Source: Natronomonas sp.
GTDB taxonomy: Archaea; Halobacteriota; Halobacteria; Halobacteriales; Haloarculaceae
Assembly: GCA_007135435.1 (NCBI GenBank)
Contig: SLIW01000087.1
Location: forward strand, 1 to 5,206
DNA: 5,206 bases
Direction: 5' to 3'
A model generated the notes under the pieces. It was not told the origin of the DNA and did no database searches. It saw only the letters and a program-made list of their open reading frames with translations. The position numbers and the translations under genes were made by a program. Positions 1 to 4,950 of this stretch are shown here, piece by piece; positions within the stretch are counted from its first letter, which is position 1, and every line of letters starts with the position of its first letter.

Positions 1-36
1 ACGTTGGATGGTGTGAAGACGGGCGATGGTCCCTAC

Positions 37-165
37 CTATAGCACCCACAGGACCACGACACCGACGAGAACGACCACCGGGATACTCACCGCTGAGAGA
101 ACGACCGAGCCGACGCGTACACGCAAGGACACGAACACGCTGACGGGAATGACTCGTAACACCAC
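37..165 (-). CDS. possible 42-residue hydrophobic membrane peptide
   Basis: A short reading frame begins 16 nt after the stop codon of the reductase gene. It would start at GTG (163-165), preceded on the minus strand by GAGG (plus 171-174) with a 5-nt spacer, a plausible Shine-Dalgarno site; a second GTG follows directly. The peptide is almost all Val, Leu, Ile and Ser, with three Arg in its first half (for example SLRVRVG) and no acidic residue. Its last 25 or so residues, ending VVLWVL, could form one membrane-spanning helix with the Arg-rich part on the cytoplasmic side. It would be translated from the reductase transcript. The stretch is less GC-rich than the neighbouring genes, and Val-rich frames can arise by chance in such DNA. 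I recognise no family. Existence is uncertain. Confidence 0.33.
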   Translation of the reverse strand: MVLRVIPVSVFVSLRVRVGSVVLSAVSIPVVVLVGVVVLWVL

Positions 166-181
166 CAGTGCCTCGCGCTGC

Positions 182-1267
182 TCACCGCCACGACAGCATC
201 GCGCGGAGCTGCGCTCGCGAGAACAGCGACGTCGGGCGGTCCATGTGCACCCCGATCTCGCCGGCGAGGGCGCGCATCCCCGCCCGCTGGACCGGACGGG
301 GCATCGAGTAGCCGGCCCGGATGAGCTTCCCGAGGGTCTGGTCGCGGCCGAGCTCCTCGCGCCAGGCCCGCTCGTAGTCGTCGAGCGTGGCGGGCTGGGC
401 GGGGTCGATCTCGCGGGCCGCGACGTCCGCCGCCCGCATCCCGTAGAGGATGCCGCCGCCGGTGAACGGCTTGGTCTGGGCGGCCGCGTCGCCCAGCAGG
501 AACGAGCGCCGGCCCACGGTCCGCTCCGGCGGGCCGATGGGGATGGCCCCCGAGCAGCGCCGCTCGATGTCCGCGCCGTAGTCGTCGACCAGGGCGTCGA
601 AGCGGGCGGGCGCGTCGTCGCCGGGGGCCACCGCGAGGCCGTACTCGACGCCGGCGTCGCCGCGGGGGATGCGCCACGCGAAGAAGCGCGGCACGGTGAG
701 GTGGACGTCGACGTGGTCCTGGTGGTCGGGCTCGAAGTCGAAGCCCAGGACGCCGTGGAGGAGCTCCTCCGGTTCGGGGAGGCCGACCTCCCGGCGGACC
801 GTCGACCGCGGGCCGTCGGCGCCGGCGACCATCCGCGCCTCGAACCGCTCGACGCCGTCGGGGCCACGGGCGGTCACCGCGACGTGGCCGGGCTCCTCCT
901 CGACCGCCGTCACCGTGTGGCCGTCGCGGACGTCGGCGCCAGCCTCCGCGGCGGCGGCCGCCAGCGTCCGGTCCAGCCCGACGCGGTCGATGGCGTTCGA
1001 GACCACCTCCCGCTTGTAGAAGGTGTGGGCCTCGCTGTCGGCGCCGCCGAGGTGGAACCGCGCGCCGTAGATGTCGTTCTGGAAGAGCTCGTCGTGGGCC
1101 TCCGCGGGCACGAACTCCCAGACGTCGAGGCTCACGTGCCCCGAGCGGGCGAGCGGCAACCCCACCTCGCCGGACTCGAGGACGAGGACGTCGAGGCCGG
1201 CCCCGGCGGCCGAGCGGGCGAACCGCGAGCCGGCCGGGCCGGCCCCCACGACGACGAAGTCGTACAT
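182..1267 (-). CDS. geranylgeranyl reductase family FAD-dependent oxidoreductase
   Basis: This 361-residue flavoprotein belongs to the family that saturates double bonds in geranylgeranyl chains, such as those of archaeal membrane lipids or menaquinone tails. Residues 1-31 form an FAD-binding Rossmann start, with GAGPAG at 8-13 and the ribose-binding acidic residue E31. A second flavin motif, GADGPRSTVRR, lies at 149-159. FAWRIPR (196-202) resembles the YxWxFPK substrate-cavity motif of the family. The FAD-pyrophosphate GD motif is in FLLGDAAAQTKPFTGGG (257-273). There is no signal peptide or membrane segment. The ATG at 1265-1267 is chosen because the Rossmann strand follows at once and a TATA box lies 28 nt upstream; longer in-frame starts would read through the repeats of the spacer. 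Haloarchaea carry several paralogues, so the exact substrate (phospholipid, quinone or other) cannot be assigned. The family call is firm. Confidence 0.9.
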   Translation of the reverse strand: MYDFVVVGAGPAGSRFARSAAGAGLDVLVLESGEVGLPLARSGHVSLDVWEFVPAEAHDELFQNDIYGARFHLGGADSEAHTFYKREVVSNAIDRVGLDRTLAAAAAEAGADVRDGHTVTAVEEEPGHVAVTARGPDGVERFEARMVAGADGPRSTVRREVGLPEPEELLHGVLGFDFEPDHQDHVDVHLTVPRFFAWRIPRGDAGVEYGLAVAPGDDAPARFDALVDDYGADIERRCSGAIPIGPPERTVGRRSFLLGDAAAQTKPFTGGGILYGMRAADVAAREIDPAQPATLDDYERAWREELGRDQTLGKLIRAGYSMPRPVQRAGMRALAGEIGVHMDRPTSLFSRAQLRAMLSWR

Positions 1268-1290
1268 ACCTGGAGGGCGCCGCGAGCGGG

Positions 1291-1299
1291 GAAATATCC
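1291..1299 (-). promoter_or_regulatory. TATA box of the reductase gene
   Basis: The minus strand reads GGATATTTC here, an AT-rich island in GC-rich DNA, centred about 28 nt from the A of the reductase ATG. This spacing fits archaeal promoters that give leaderless transcripts. It supports 1267 as the start and suggests the reductase is not solely dependent on readthrough from the upstream gene. Confidence 0.6.
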
Positions 1300-1363
1300 T
1301 GCGCTGTGGCTCGCGAGTGGGCGGCGAGCTCCTGCGGTGTGGCTCACGAGTGGCCGTCGAGCA
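1298..1363. repeat. 33-bp imperfect tandem duplication beside the promoter
   Basis: Copies at 1298-1330 and 1331-1363 match at 28 of 33 positions by eye. The first contains the palindrome CTCGCGAG (1310-1317); the second has CTCACGAG in its place. The pair abuts the upstream edge of the reductase TATA box, and 33 bp is close to three helical turns, so equivalent bases would face the same side of the DNA. A regulatory role is inference. Confidence 0.75.
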
Positions 1364-1365
1364 CG

Positions 1366-1407
1366 GCGCTGGAGCGGTCACCGGACCGCGCTGGAGCGGT
1401 CACCGGA
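1366..1407. repeat. 22-bp-period tandem repeat overlapping a stop codon
   Basis: The 20-bp sequence GCGCTGGAGCGGTCACCGGA occurs exactly at 1366-1385 and again at 1388-1407, a period of 22 bp. The second copy contains the last codons and the TGA of the upstream small-protein gene (stop at 1400-1402), so the spacer copy probably arose by duplicating the 3' end of that gene. With the adjacent 33-bp duplication it fills nearly all the spacer upstream of the reductase TATA box. Confidence 0.85.
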
Positions 1408-1849
1408 TCCAGCGACGCACGCGGTCGAGGAGTCCCGAGACCCCGGTCGATGCCGTCCCCGGACCCGTCTCGTCCGCGAGCGACCACCCAGCCTCCTCCG
1501 CGGCGACGGTGACGTGGACGAACTCCCAGCCGGTCCGGCCGGCCGCCAGTCGGTCGTCCTCGGTCTCCCCGACGTAGACGTGCCGGGGCGTGTCGCCGGC
1601 GGTGGCCTCCCGCACGTCCGCCAGCGCCAGCCACTTGTCCCGGTCGCCGAGCTCGTAGTCCTGTCGGAGGTCGTGCTCTTCGGCCACCGTGGCCAGCGAC
1701 GCCGGGTCGTTGTCGATCAGGCCGACGTACCGGCTCCACCCTCGGGCGTCGGCGAAGACGGCCGCCGGGTCCGCAAGCTGCTCGAGGGCCGCACGGCTGA
1801 ACGCGAGCGTCACCTCCTTTCCGGGGTCCCCGTCGGTGGTCGTGCTCAT
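1400..1849 (-). CDS. small conserved haloarchaeal protein, possibly DUF7124-like
   Basis: This acidic soluble protein of 149 residues has no signal peptide or membrane helix. Its body (about 12-125) alternates predicted strands and helices: LAFSRAALEQLADPAAVFADARGWSRYVGL can be followed from residue 15 in shorter pieces such as VFADARGWSRYVGLID (31-46), then RHVYVGETEDDRLAAG (89-104) and GWEFVHVTV (107-115). The layout agrees with my memory of an uncharacterised haloarchaeal family annotated DUF7124; I could not check this. VGETEDD somewhat resembles the GDxxxD motif IV of HAD-fold proteins, but no catalytic DxD motif is visible near the N-terminus. The tail ends with a short basic amphipathic stretch, GLLDRVRRWIR (139-149). 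The gene starts 22 nt after the propeller gene and has no TATA box of its own, so co-transcription is likely. Function unknown. Confidence 0.8.
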   Translation of the reverse strand: MSTTTDGDPGKEVTLAFSRAALEQLADPAAVFADARGWSRYVGLIDNDPASLATVAEEHDLRQDYELGDRDKWLALADVREATAGDTPRHVYVGETEDDRLAAGRTGWEFVHVTVAAEEAGWSLADETGPGTASTGVSGLLDRVRRWIR

Positions 1850-1871
1850 GGGTGATTGAGAGTCCCCGGAT

Positions 1872-2987
1872 TCAGATGACGGCGAGCCCGCGCGGCGTCT
1901 GCGAGACGAACGCCTCGTCCCACCCGACGTTCAGGTCGGTCCACGACCGGCCGTCGTCCGTCGACCGGAAGATCCCGCGGTTCGTCAGCGCGTAGAACGC
2001 GCCGGTCCCGGGGTCGACGTCGAGGACGGCCCGCGCCAGCCCCTCCGGGCCGGGGAGGCCGTCCATGCTCCGGGTCCAGCCGCCACCGCCGTCGTCGCCG
2101 TCGTGGCCGCCGACACCGTCGCTGTCGTCTTCGCCATCGCCGCCGTCGCCATCGCCGCCGTCGCCATCGCCGCCGTCACCATCGCTGGTCCGCCGGTAGA
2201 CGTAGGAGGTGGCGTCGGGCGGCGAGTGCGCCTGCCGTGGCCCGCTCGCGCTCGAGAGGACGACCGTCTCGGGGTCGTCGACCGCCGGGGCGACGCTCCA
2301 GCAGTAGGTGTGCTCGAGGCCCTCCTGGGGGTAGGCCCACGTGTCGCCCCCGTCGTCGGAGACGGCGTAGCCGTCGCCGGCGGCCGCGTAGACCCGGCCG
2401 GGGGCGTCGGGGTGGGTCGCCAGCGAGTGGTTGTCGATGCGGGCGCCGTCGGGCCGGTCCCGCCAGGTCTCGCCCGCGTCGTCCGTCCGGACGAGCGCGC
2501 CGGCCTCGATGCCGACGTAGAGCCGCGACGGGTCGTCGGGCGCCGGCTCGATCCAGCGCACGTGGTGGGTGTGCGGCCGCGGCGGGAAGTACCACCCCTC
2601 CTCGGAGGGCAGCTCGGAGATGCCCGGGCGGGCCTCCCAGGTCGCGCCGCCGTCCGTCGAGCGGTAGACCGCGCTCGGTTCGGTGCCGGCCCAGACGAGG
2701 TCCGGGTCGCCGTGGTCGACGGCGACCGCCATCACCGCCTCCGACTCGATGTCGTCGGCGCCGACACGCTCGAACGTCTCGCCGCCGTCGGTCGAGCGGT
2801 GGAGTCCGGCGTCGAAGGTGCCGACGAGGACCCGCTCGGATGCCTCCGGGTGGGCGGCGACGCACTCCAGGTCGTGGCCGTCGAGCCGGCGCGTGGGGTC
2901 CGGGGGGGACCCGTCGCCGGGCGGTGATCCAGGCTCGACGTCGACGACCAGCAGGGCCTCCCGCATGGCGGCGTAGATGGTGGGCAT
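1872..2987 (-). CDS. Asp-box (BNR/sortilin-like) beta-propeller protein
   Basis: This 371-residue acidic protein is built from repeats carrying Asp-box motifs (SxDxGxTW): STDGGETF (65-72), STDGGATW (110-117), TDDAGETW (168-175), SDDGGDTW (210-217), a split one (TSDG at 267-270 with GGGW at 301-304) and STDDGRSW (342-349). Such motifs mark blades of sialidase-, photosystem-stability-factor- and sortilin-like propellers; the fold is a scaffold and gives no reaction, and I see no sialidase catalytic set. There is no signal peptide, so it is probably cytoplasmic. Residues about 271-300 form a Gly/Asp-rich insert encoded by a slippage-prone repeat. The ATG at 2985-2987 (MPTIYAAMREALLVV) is preferred over one 54 nt upstream because a TATA box sits about 27 nt before it and the upstream extension is Pro/Arg-rich. 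It probably heads a two-gene transcript. Confidence 0.85.
   Translation of the reverse strand: MPTIYAAMREALLVVDVEPGSPPGDGSPPDPTRRLDGHDLECVAAHPEASERVLVGTFDAGLHRSTDGGETFERVGADDIESEAVMAVAVDHGDPDLVWAGTEPSAVYRSTDGGATWEARPGISELPSEEGWYFPPRPHTHHVRWIEPAPDDPSRLYVGIEAGALVRTDDAGETWRDRPDGARIDNHSLATHPDAPGRVYAAAGDGYAVSDDGGDTWAYPQEGLEHTYCWSVAPAVDDPETVVLSSASGPRQAHSPPDATSYVYRRTSDGDGGDGDGGDGDGGDGEDDSDGVGGHDGDDGGGGWTRSMDGLPGPEGLARAVLDVDPGTGAFYALTNRGIFRSTDDGRSWTDLNVGWDEAFVSQTPRGLAVI
2131..2190. repeat. 15-bp in-frame tandem repeat encoding GGDGD
   Basis: Three exact copies of TCGCCATCGCCGCCG lie at 2131-2145, 2146-2160 and 2161-2175, followed by a degenerate fourth at 2176-2190. On the minus strand they encode repeated GGDGD pentapeptides in the propeller protein. 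The period is a multiple of three, so gain or loss of copies would keep the frame and alter only the loop length. Confidence 0.9.
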
Positions 2988-3009
2988 ATGCGGGGTACGA
3001 CCTGGGGCG

Positions 3010-3017
3010 GGATAAGC
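3010..3017 (-). promoter_or_regulatory. TATA box of the beta-propeller gene
   Basis: The minus strand reads GCTTATCC, centred about 27 nt upstream of the ATG at 2987. It is an AT-rich island within otherwise GC-rich sequence, consistent with a leaderless transcript, and it decides between the two candidate starts. Confidence 0.55.
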
Positions 3018-3085
3018 GGGTGGCCGCCTCGGCACACTCATTTTTCGTCACGTGGGTGCTGGCTGGCGATGTCTGTACGACACCG

Positions 3086-3449
3086 TTGAAAGCCCCGGGC
3101 GGCTGAACTCCCGCGGCTCACGGCTCCCTGCGGTCCGCGGTTCACTTCGTTCACCGCTCCCCTTCGAGGCGACTTCGTCGCCTCGCTGTCGCCGTTCGCC
3201 AACGAGGTTCTCGCTCGCTGCGCTCGCGGGTCGCTCGTCTCGCGGCTCACGTCGTTCGCCGCTCGGCTATCAGCGACGCTCACTCCGTTCGCGTCGCGCA
3301 ACCGCTCCCCGCTCGCATCTCCGAGGTTCTCGCTCACTGCGTTCGCTCACGGCTCACGTCGTTCGCCGTTCGCGTCGCGAGGTTCTCGCTCACTGCGTTC
3401 GCTCCGAACCTCGCACCCGCTCCGAATCTCGCACTCGCTCCGAACTTCG
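3086..3449. repeat. spacer filled with a reiterated haloarchaeal short motif
   Basis: This gene-free stretch between the membrane-protein stop and the propeller promoter holds at least eight copies of a module close to GCTCACNNCGTTCGC: about 3140, 3168, 3212, 3245, 3278, 3332, 3352 and 3388. The two central bases vary (TT, TG, GT, CC). Longer exact duplicates lie on top: a 27-bp segment at 3322-3348 and 3378-3404 with a variant at 3203-3227, and a 19-bp segment at 3243-3261 and 3350-3368. On the minus strand it would be a purine-rich 3' untranslated region of the membrane-protein transcript. Such arrays are common between haloarchaeal genes; their role is not established as far as I know. Reading frames through it encode low-complexity peptides and are not believable. 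Confidence 0.8.
3165..3185. other. perfect 9-bp inverted repeat with 3-nt loop
   Basis: CGAGGCGAC (3165-3173), TTC, GTCGCCTCG (3177-3185) form a perfect short hairpin. It lies about 265 nt beyond the membrane-protein stop. Archaeal terminators are usually U-rich, and no U-run follows on either strand, so a terminator call would be weak. One copy of the local reiterated module forms its core. Confidence 0.55.
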
Positions 3450-3453
3450 CTAC
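3400..3453. repeat. three tandem 18-bp units at a gene's 3' end
   Basis: Units beginning CGCTCCGAA lie at 3400-3417, 3418-3435 and 3436-3453, differing by a few bases. The third overlaps the TAG stop (3450-3452) of the membrane-protein gene, so the array starts at the gene end and runs into the longer repeat-filled spacer. Confidence 0.8.
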
Positions 3454-4118
3454 CCTTTCTCCCCACGGCTACGGACCAGGCCAGCGCCGGGGACGACGGT
3501 CCCGATCTTGGCGACCCAGCCGAGCTTGAACAGGCCGACCTGCGAGAGGATGCCGAGGACGAACAGCGCGCCGAACAGCGGCACCTCCACGCCGACCACG
3601 GTCGTCGATCCCAGCGGGTCGAAGAGGATCGGCTGGGGCGACAGCGCGGCCTGGGCGGCCGTGAAGTCGGCGAGGGCGACCTCGCCCGACGCCAGCGCCG
3701 CGCCGACGAACGCGGTGATGAACACGAGGGCGTACTTCGTGAGCGTGAAGCCGACGACCGCGCCGACGATCCCGGCGACGATCATCACGAGCCAGCGGAT
3801 CAGCCCGCCGTCGGTGAAGATCGGCGTCACGACGTACAGCCCGAGGAAGGCACCGACGACGAACGCCGGCACCGCGGTCGCGAACGACAGCGCCACGTAC
3901 GACAGGGCGGCGCCGAGCAGTCCACCGACGAGCACCGCGACGGCGAACCCGACGAGCCCCTCCGCCCCGAACGCGCCGAGGAGCGCCGGCGCGAGCACGT
4001 ACCCGCCACCGGCGCCGATGAGGAAGCCCATGAGCGCCACCGCGTAGATCGAGATGGCGGCGCCGAACAGCAGGAGCACCAGCCCCGCCAGCACCAGTCC
4101 GATGGTCACCAGATCCAT
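3450..4118 (-). CDS. multi-pass membrane protein, DUF4203/TMEM198-like
   Basis: This 222-residue protein is almost entirely hydrophobic, with about seven likely membrane helices near residues 3-20, 22-43, 54-72, 75-98, 107-125, 126-143 and 180-198. Glycine-rich helix motifs recur: ALMGFLIGAGGGY (28-40), AFVVGAFLGLY (85-95) and ITAFVGAALAS (134-144). This spaced-Gly pattern resembles DUF4203/TMEM198-type proteins, whose function is unknown to me. The loop between the sixth and seventh helices (about 144-179) is the longest soluble part; the C-terminus RSRGEKG is basic and probably cytoplasmic. There is no separate cleavable signal. The ATG at 4116-4118 begins just before the first helix and has a TATA box about 27 nt upstream. 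It stands alone, with repeat-rich spacers on both sides. The membrane topology is clear; the family name is a recollection by pattern. Confidence 0.82.
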   Translation of the reverse strand: MDLVTIGLVLAGLVLLLFGAAISIYAVALMGFLIGAGGGYVLAPALLGAFGAEGLVGFAVAVLVGGLLGAALSYVALSFATAVPAFVVGAFLGLYVVTPIFTDGGLIRWLVMIVAGIVGAVVGFTLTKYALVFITAFVGAALASGEVALADFTAAQAALSPQPILFDPLGSTTVVGVEVPLFGALFVLGILSQVGLFKLGWVAKIGTVVPGAGLVRSRGEKG

Positions 4119-4140
4119 AGCCGCCGTTTACGACTCGAGT

Positions 4141-4149
4141 GAGATAAGC
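4141..4149 (-). promoter_or_regulatory. TATA box of the membrane-protein gene
   Basis: The minus strand reads GCTTATCTC, centred about 27 nt upstream of the ATG at 4118. Its core (CTTATC) is the same as that of the propeller gene. A leaderless transcript is expected. Confidence 0.6.
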
Positions 4150-4152
4150 TTG

Positions 4153-4163
4153 GAGGTCACCTC
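4153..4163. promoter_or_regulatory. palindrome next to the TATA box, candidate operator
   Basis: GAGGTCACCTC is a perfect dyad (GAGGT, centre C, ACCTC) directly upstream of the TATA box, where transcription factor B or a regulator would contact the promoter. A second perfect palindrome, TCACCGGTGA, lies at 4178-4187. Regulator binding is inferred from position alone. Confidence 0.35.
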
Positions 4164-4250
4164 GATTTGCTATCCAGTCACCGGTGATTGCTGACGGGTG
4201 GCCGACGTGCGGGCCGGTCGGTCGTATCGGTGGATTCGCGGTCATCGACT

Positions 4251-4418
4251 GGTGAACACCGATCGACGAACGCCAATTGGCGAATACGAATTGGTGAACG
4301 CCAATTGGCGATCACCAATTAACGAACAGCAATACGTGAACGTGATCAGGTGAATACCAGTTGGTGAATACCAATTGGCGTTCACCAATTGGCGAACAGC
4401 GATTGGCGAGATCACCGA
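4251..4418. repeat. array of about 12 tandem 14-bp units
   Basis: Eleven contiguous units in exact 14-bp register run from 4251 to 4404, and a decayed twelfth ends near 4418. The consensus is GGYGAAYRCCAATT. Units at 4265, 4279, 4293, 4307, 4349, 4363, 4377 and 4391 are close to it; those at 4251, 4321 and 4335 are more diverged. Junctions of good units create the palindrome CCAATTGG. The array is clearly more AT-rich than its surroundings. The period is not a multiple of three, and stop codons occur in several frames, so it is not coding. It lies 95 nt after the CBS-gene stop and about 100 bp upstream of the membrane-protein TATA box. No spacers separate the units, which excludes CRISPR. A protein-binding array, structural DNA or a neutral minisatellite are all possible. 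Confidence 0.9.
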
Positions 4419-4425
4419 TAGATGC

Positions 4426-4446
4426 CCCTCATTCGTCGAACGAGGG
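4426..4446 (-). other. inverted repeat downstream of the CBS gene
   Basis: Read on the minus strand, CCCTCGTT and AATGAGGG pair over eight positions (one G-U wobble) around the loop CGACG. It lies 67 nt past the CBS-gene stop and just before the 14-bp array, so it could be a 3'-end hairpin. No U-run follows it. Another perfect palindrome, CGTTCGAACG, is at 4459-4468. Confidence 0.45.
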
Positions 4447-4512
4447 ACCGGCTCTCGTCGTTCGAACGCGACGGTATCCCGAGACCCACCACCCCGGCCG
4501 TAGCGCCCCGGT

Positions 4513-4917
4513 TCAGCTCGGCGTCGGTGCCTCGAGGTGCGAGACGTAGGCGGTGATGTCCGTCGTCGTGACGATGCCGATCGCGCGCCCGTCGTCGTCG
4601 ACGACCGGGAGATGGTGGAAGCCCTGGTCGAGGATCAGGTCCGCGACGTCGCTGACCGAGTGCTGTGGGTCGGCGGTGACGACGTCGGTGCTCATGTACG
4701 CCGACACCGGCGTCCGGTCCTTCGGCTTGCGCTCCTTGACGATGCGGACGAAGTCCGTCGAGGTGAGGATCCCCTCGATCCGGTCGTCGTCGTCGACGAC
4801 CAGCACCGAGCCGATATCCTCCTCGAGCATCACGCCCGCGGCGTCCTCGACCAGCGTGTCGGGGGGGACCGTCCGGAGGTCCGTGCTCATCAGACGGGCG
4901 ACGAAGATGTCCTCCAT
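4513..4917 (-). CDS. two-CBS-domain protein
   Basis: This acidic 134-residue protein consists of a tandem CBS pair, the module that binds adenine nucleotides such as AMP, ATP or S-adenosylmethionine and usually regulates a partner. Domain one spans about 8-62 and ends in GSVLVVDDDDRIEGILTSTD (36-55); domain two spans about 75-127 and ends in HHLPVVDDDGRAIGIVTTTD (101-120). The hydrophobic strand, acidic turn, GI(L/V)T and terminal S/T-x-D that contacts ribose are all present in both halves. No effector domain is attached, so it probably acts as a stand-alone sensor; the target is unknown. The ATG at 4915-4917 is preferred to an in-frame TTG 18 nt upstream because a TATA box lies about 27 nt before it. 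It is monocistronic as far as the sequence shows. Confidence 0.92.
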   Translation of the reverse strand: MEDIFVARLMSTDLRTVPPDTLVEDAAGVMLEEDIGSVLVVDDDDRIEGILTSTDFVRIVKERKPKDRTPVSAYMSTDVVTADPQHSVSDVADLILDQGFHHLPVVDDDGRAIGIVTTTDITAYVSHLEAPTPS

Positions 4918-4937
4918 GGGCGTCCCAGGCCGCAATC

Positions 4938-4950
4938 AACGTTAAACGTT
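4938..4950. promoter_or_regulatory. TATA box embedded in an AACGTT dyad, CBS gene promoter
   Basis: AACGTTAAACGTT consists of two AACGTT palindromes around a central A, itself one larger dyad. Its centre (minus strand GTTTAAC, 4941-4947) is about 27 nt upstream of the CBS-gene ATG and is the best TATA candidate. A regulator bound to this dyad would block access of TATA-binding protein, so autoregulation or repression is plausible. That is inference. Confidence 0.5.

Noticed and set aside
1268..1381. Longer N-terminus for the reductase, starting at 1381
   Set aside because: The 38-residue extension is Pro/Arg/Ser-rich, is encoded by the tandem repeats and the TATA region, and precedes a canonical Rossmann start.
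26..1855. 609-codon open frame on the plus strand
   Set aside because: It is antisense to two well-supported minus-strand genes and the spacer between them. Its translation is Arg/Gly/Val-rich low complexity, an artefact of GC-rich codon positions, and matches no fold.
3038..3337. 99-codon minus-strand frame in the spacer
   Set aside because: Its residues simply mirror the reiterated DNA module, it overlaps the propeller promoter, and composition is unlike the real genes.
3052..4047. 331-codon plus-strand frame
   Set aside because: It runs through the repeat-filled spacer and then antisense to the membrane-protein gene; the translation is Ser/Thr/Pro/Arg low complexity.
1376..4161. GGTCACC shared by the reductase repeats and the membrane-protein promoter dyad as a common operator
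   Set aside because: The same 7-mer also occurs inside coding sequence (for example near 877 and 4104), so in this composition it is not informative.
4251..4418. CRISPR array or replication-origin repeats
   Set aside because: Units are contiguous with no spacers and are too short for CRISPR. No Cas gene, Orc/Cdc6 gene or recognisable origin recognition box is nearby.
4361..4549. 62-codon plus-strand frame starting in the 14-bp array
   Set aside because: It crosses array, hairpin and the antisense end of the CBS gene, with no coding character.
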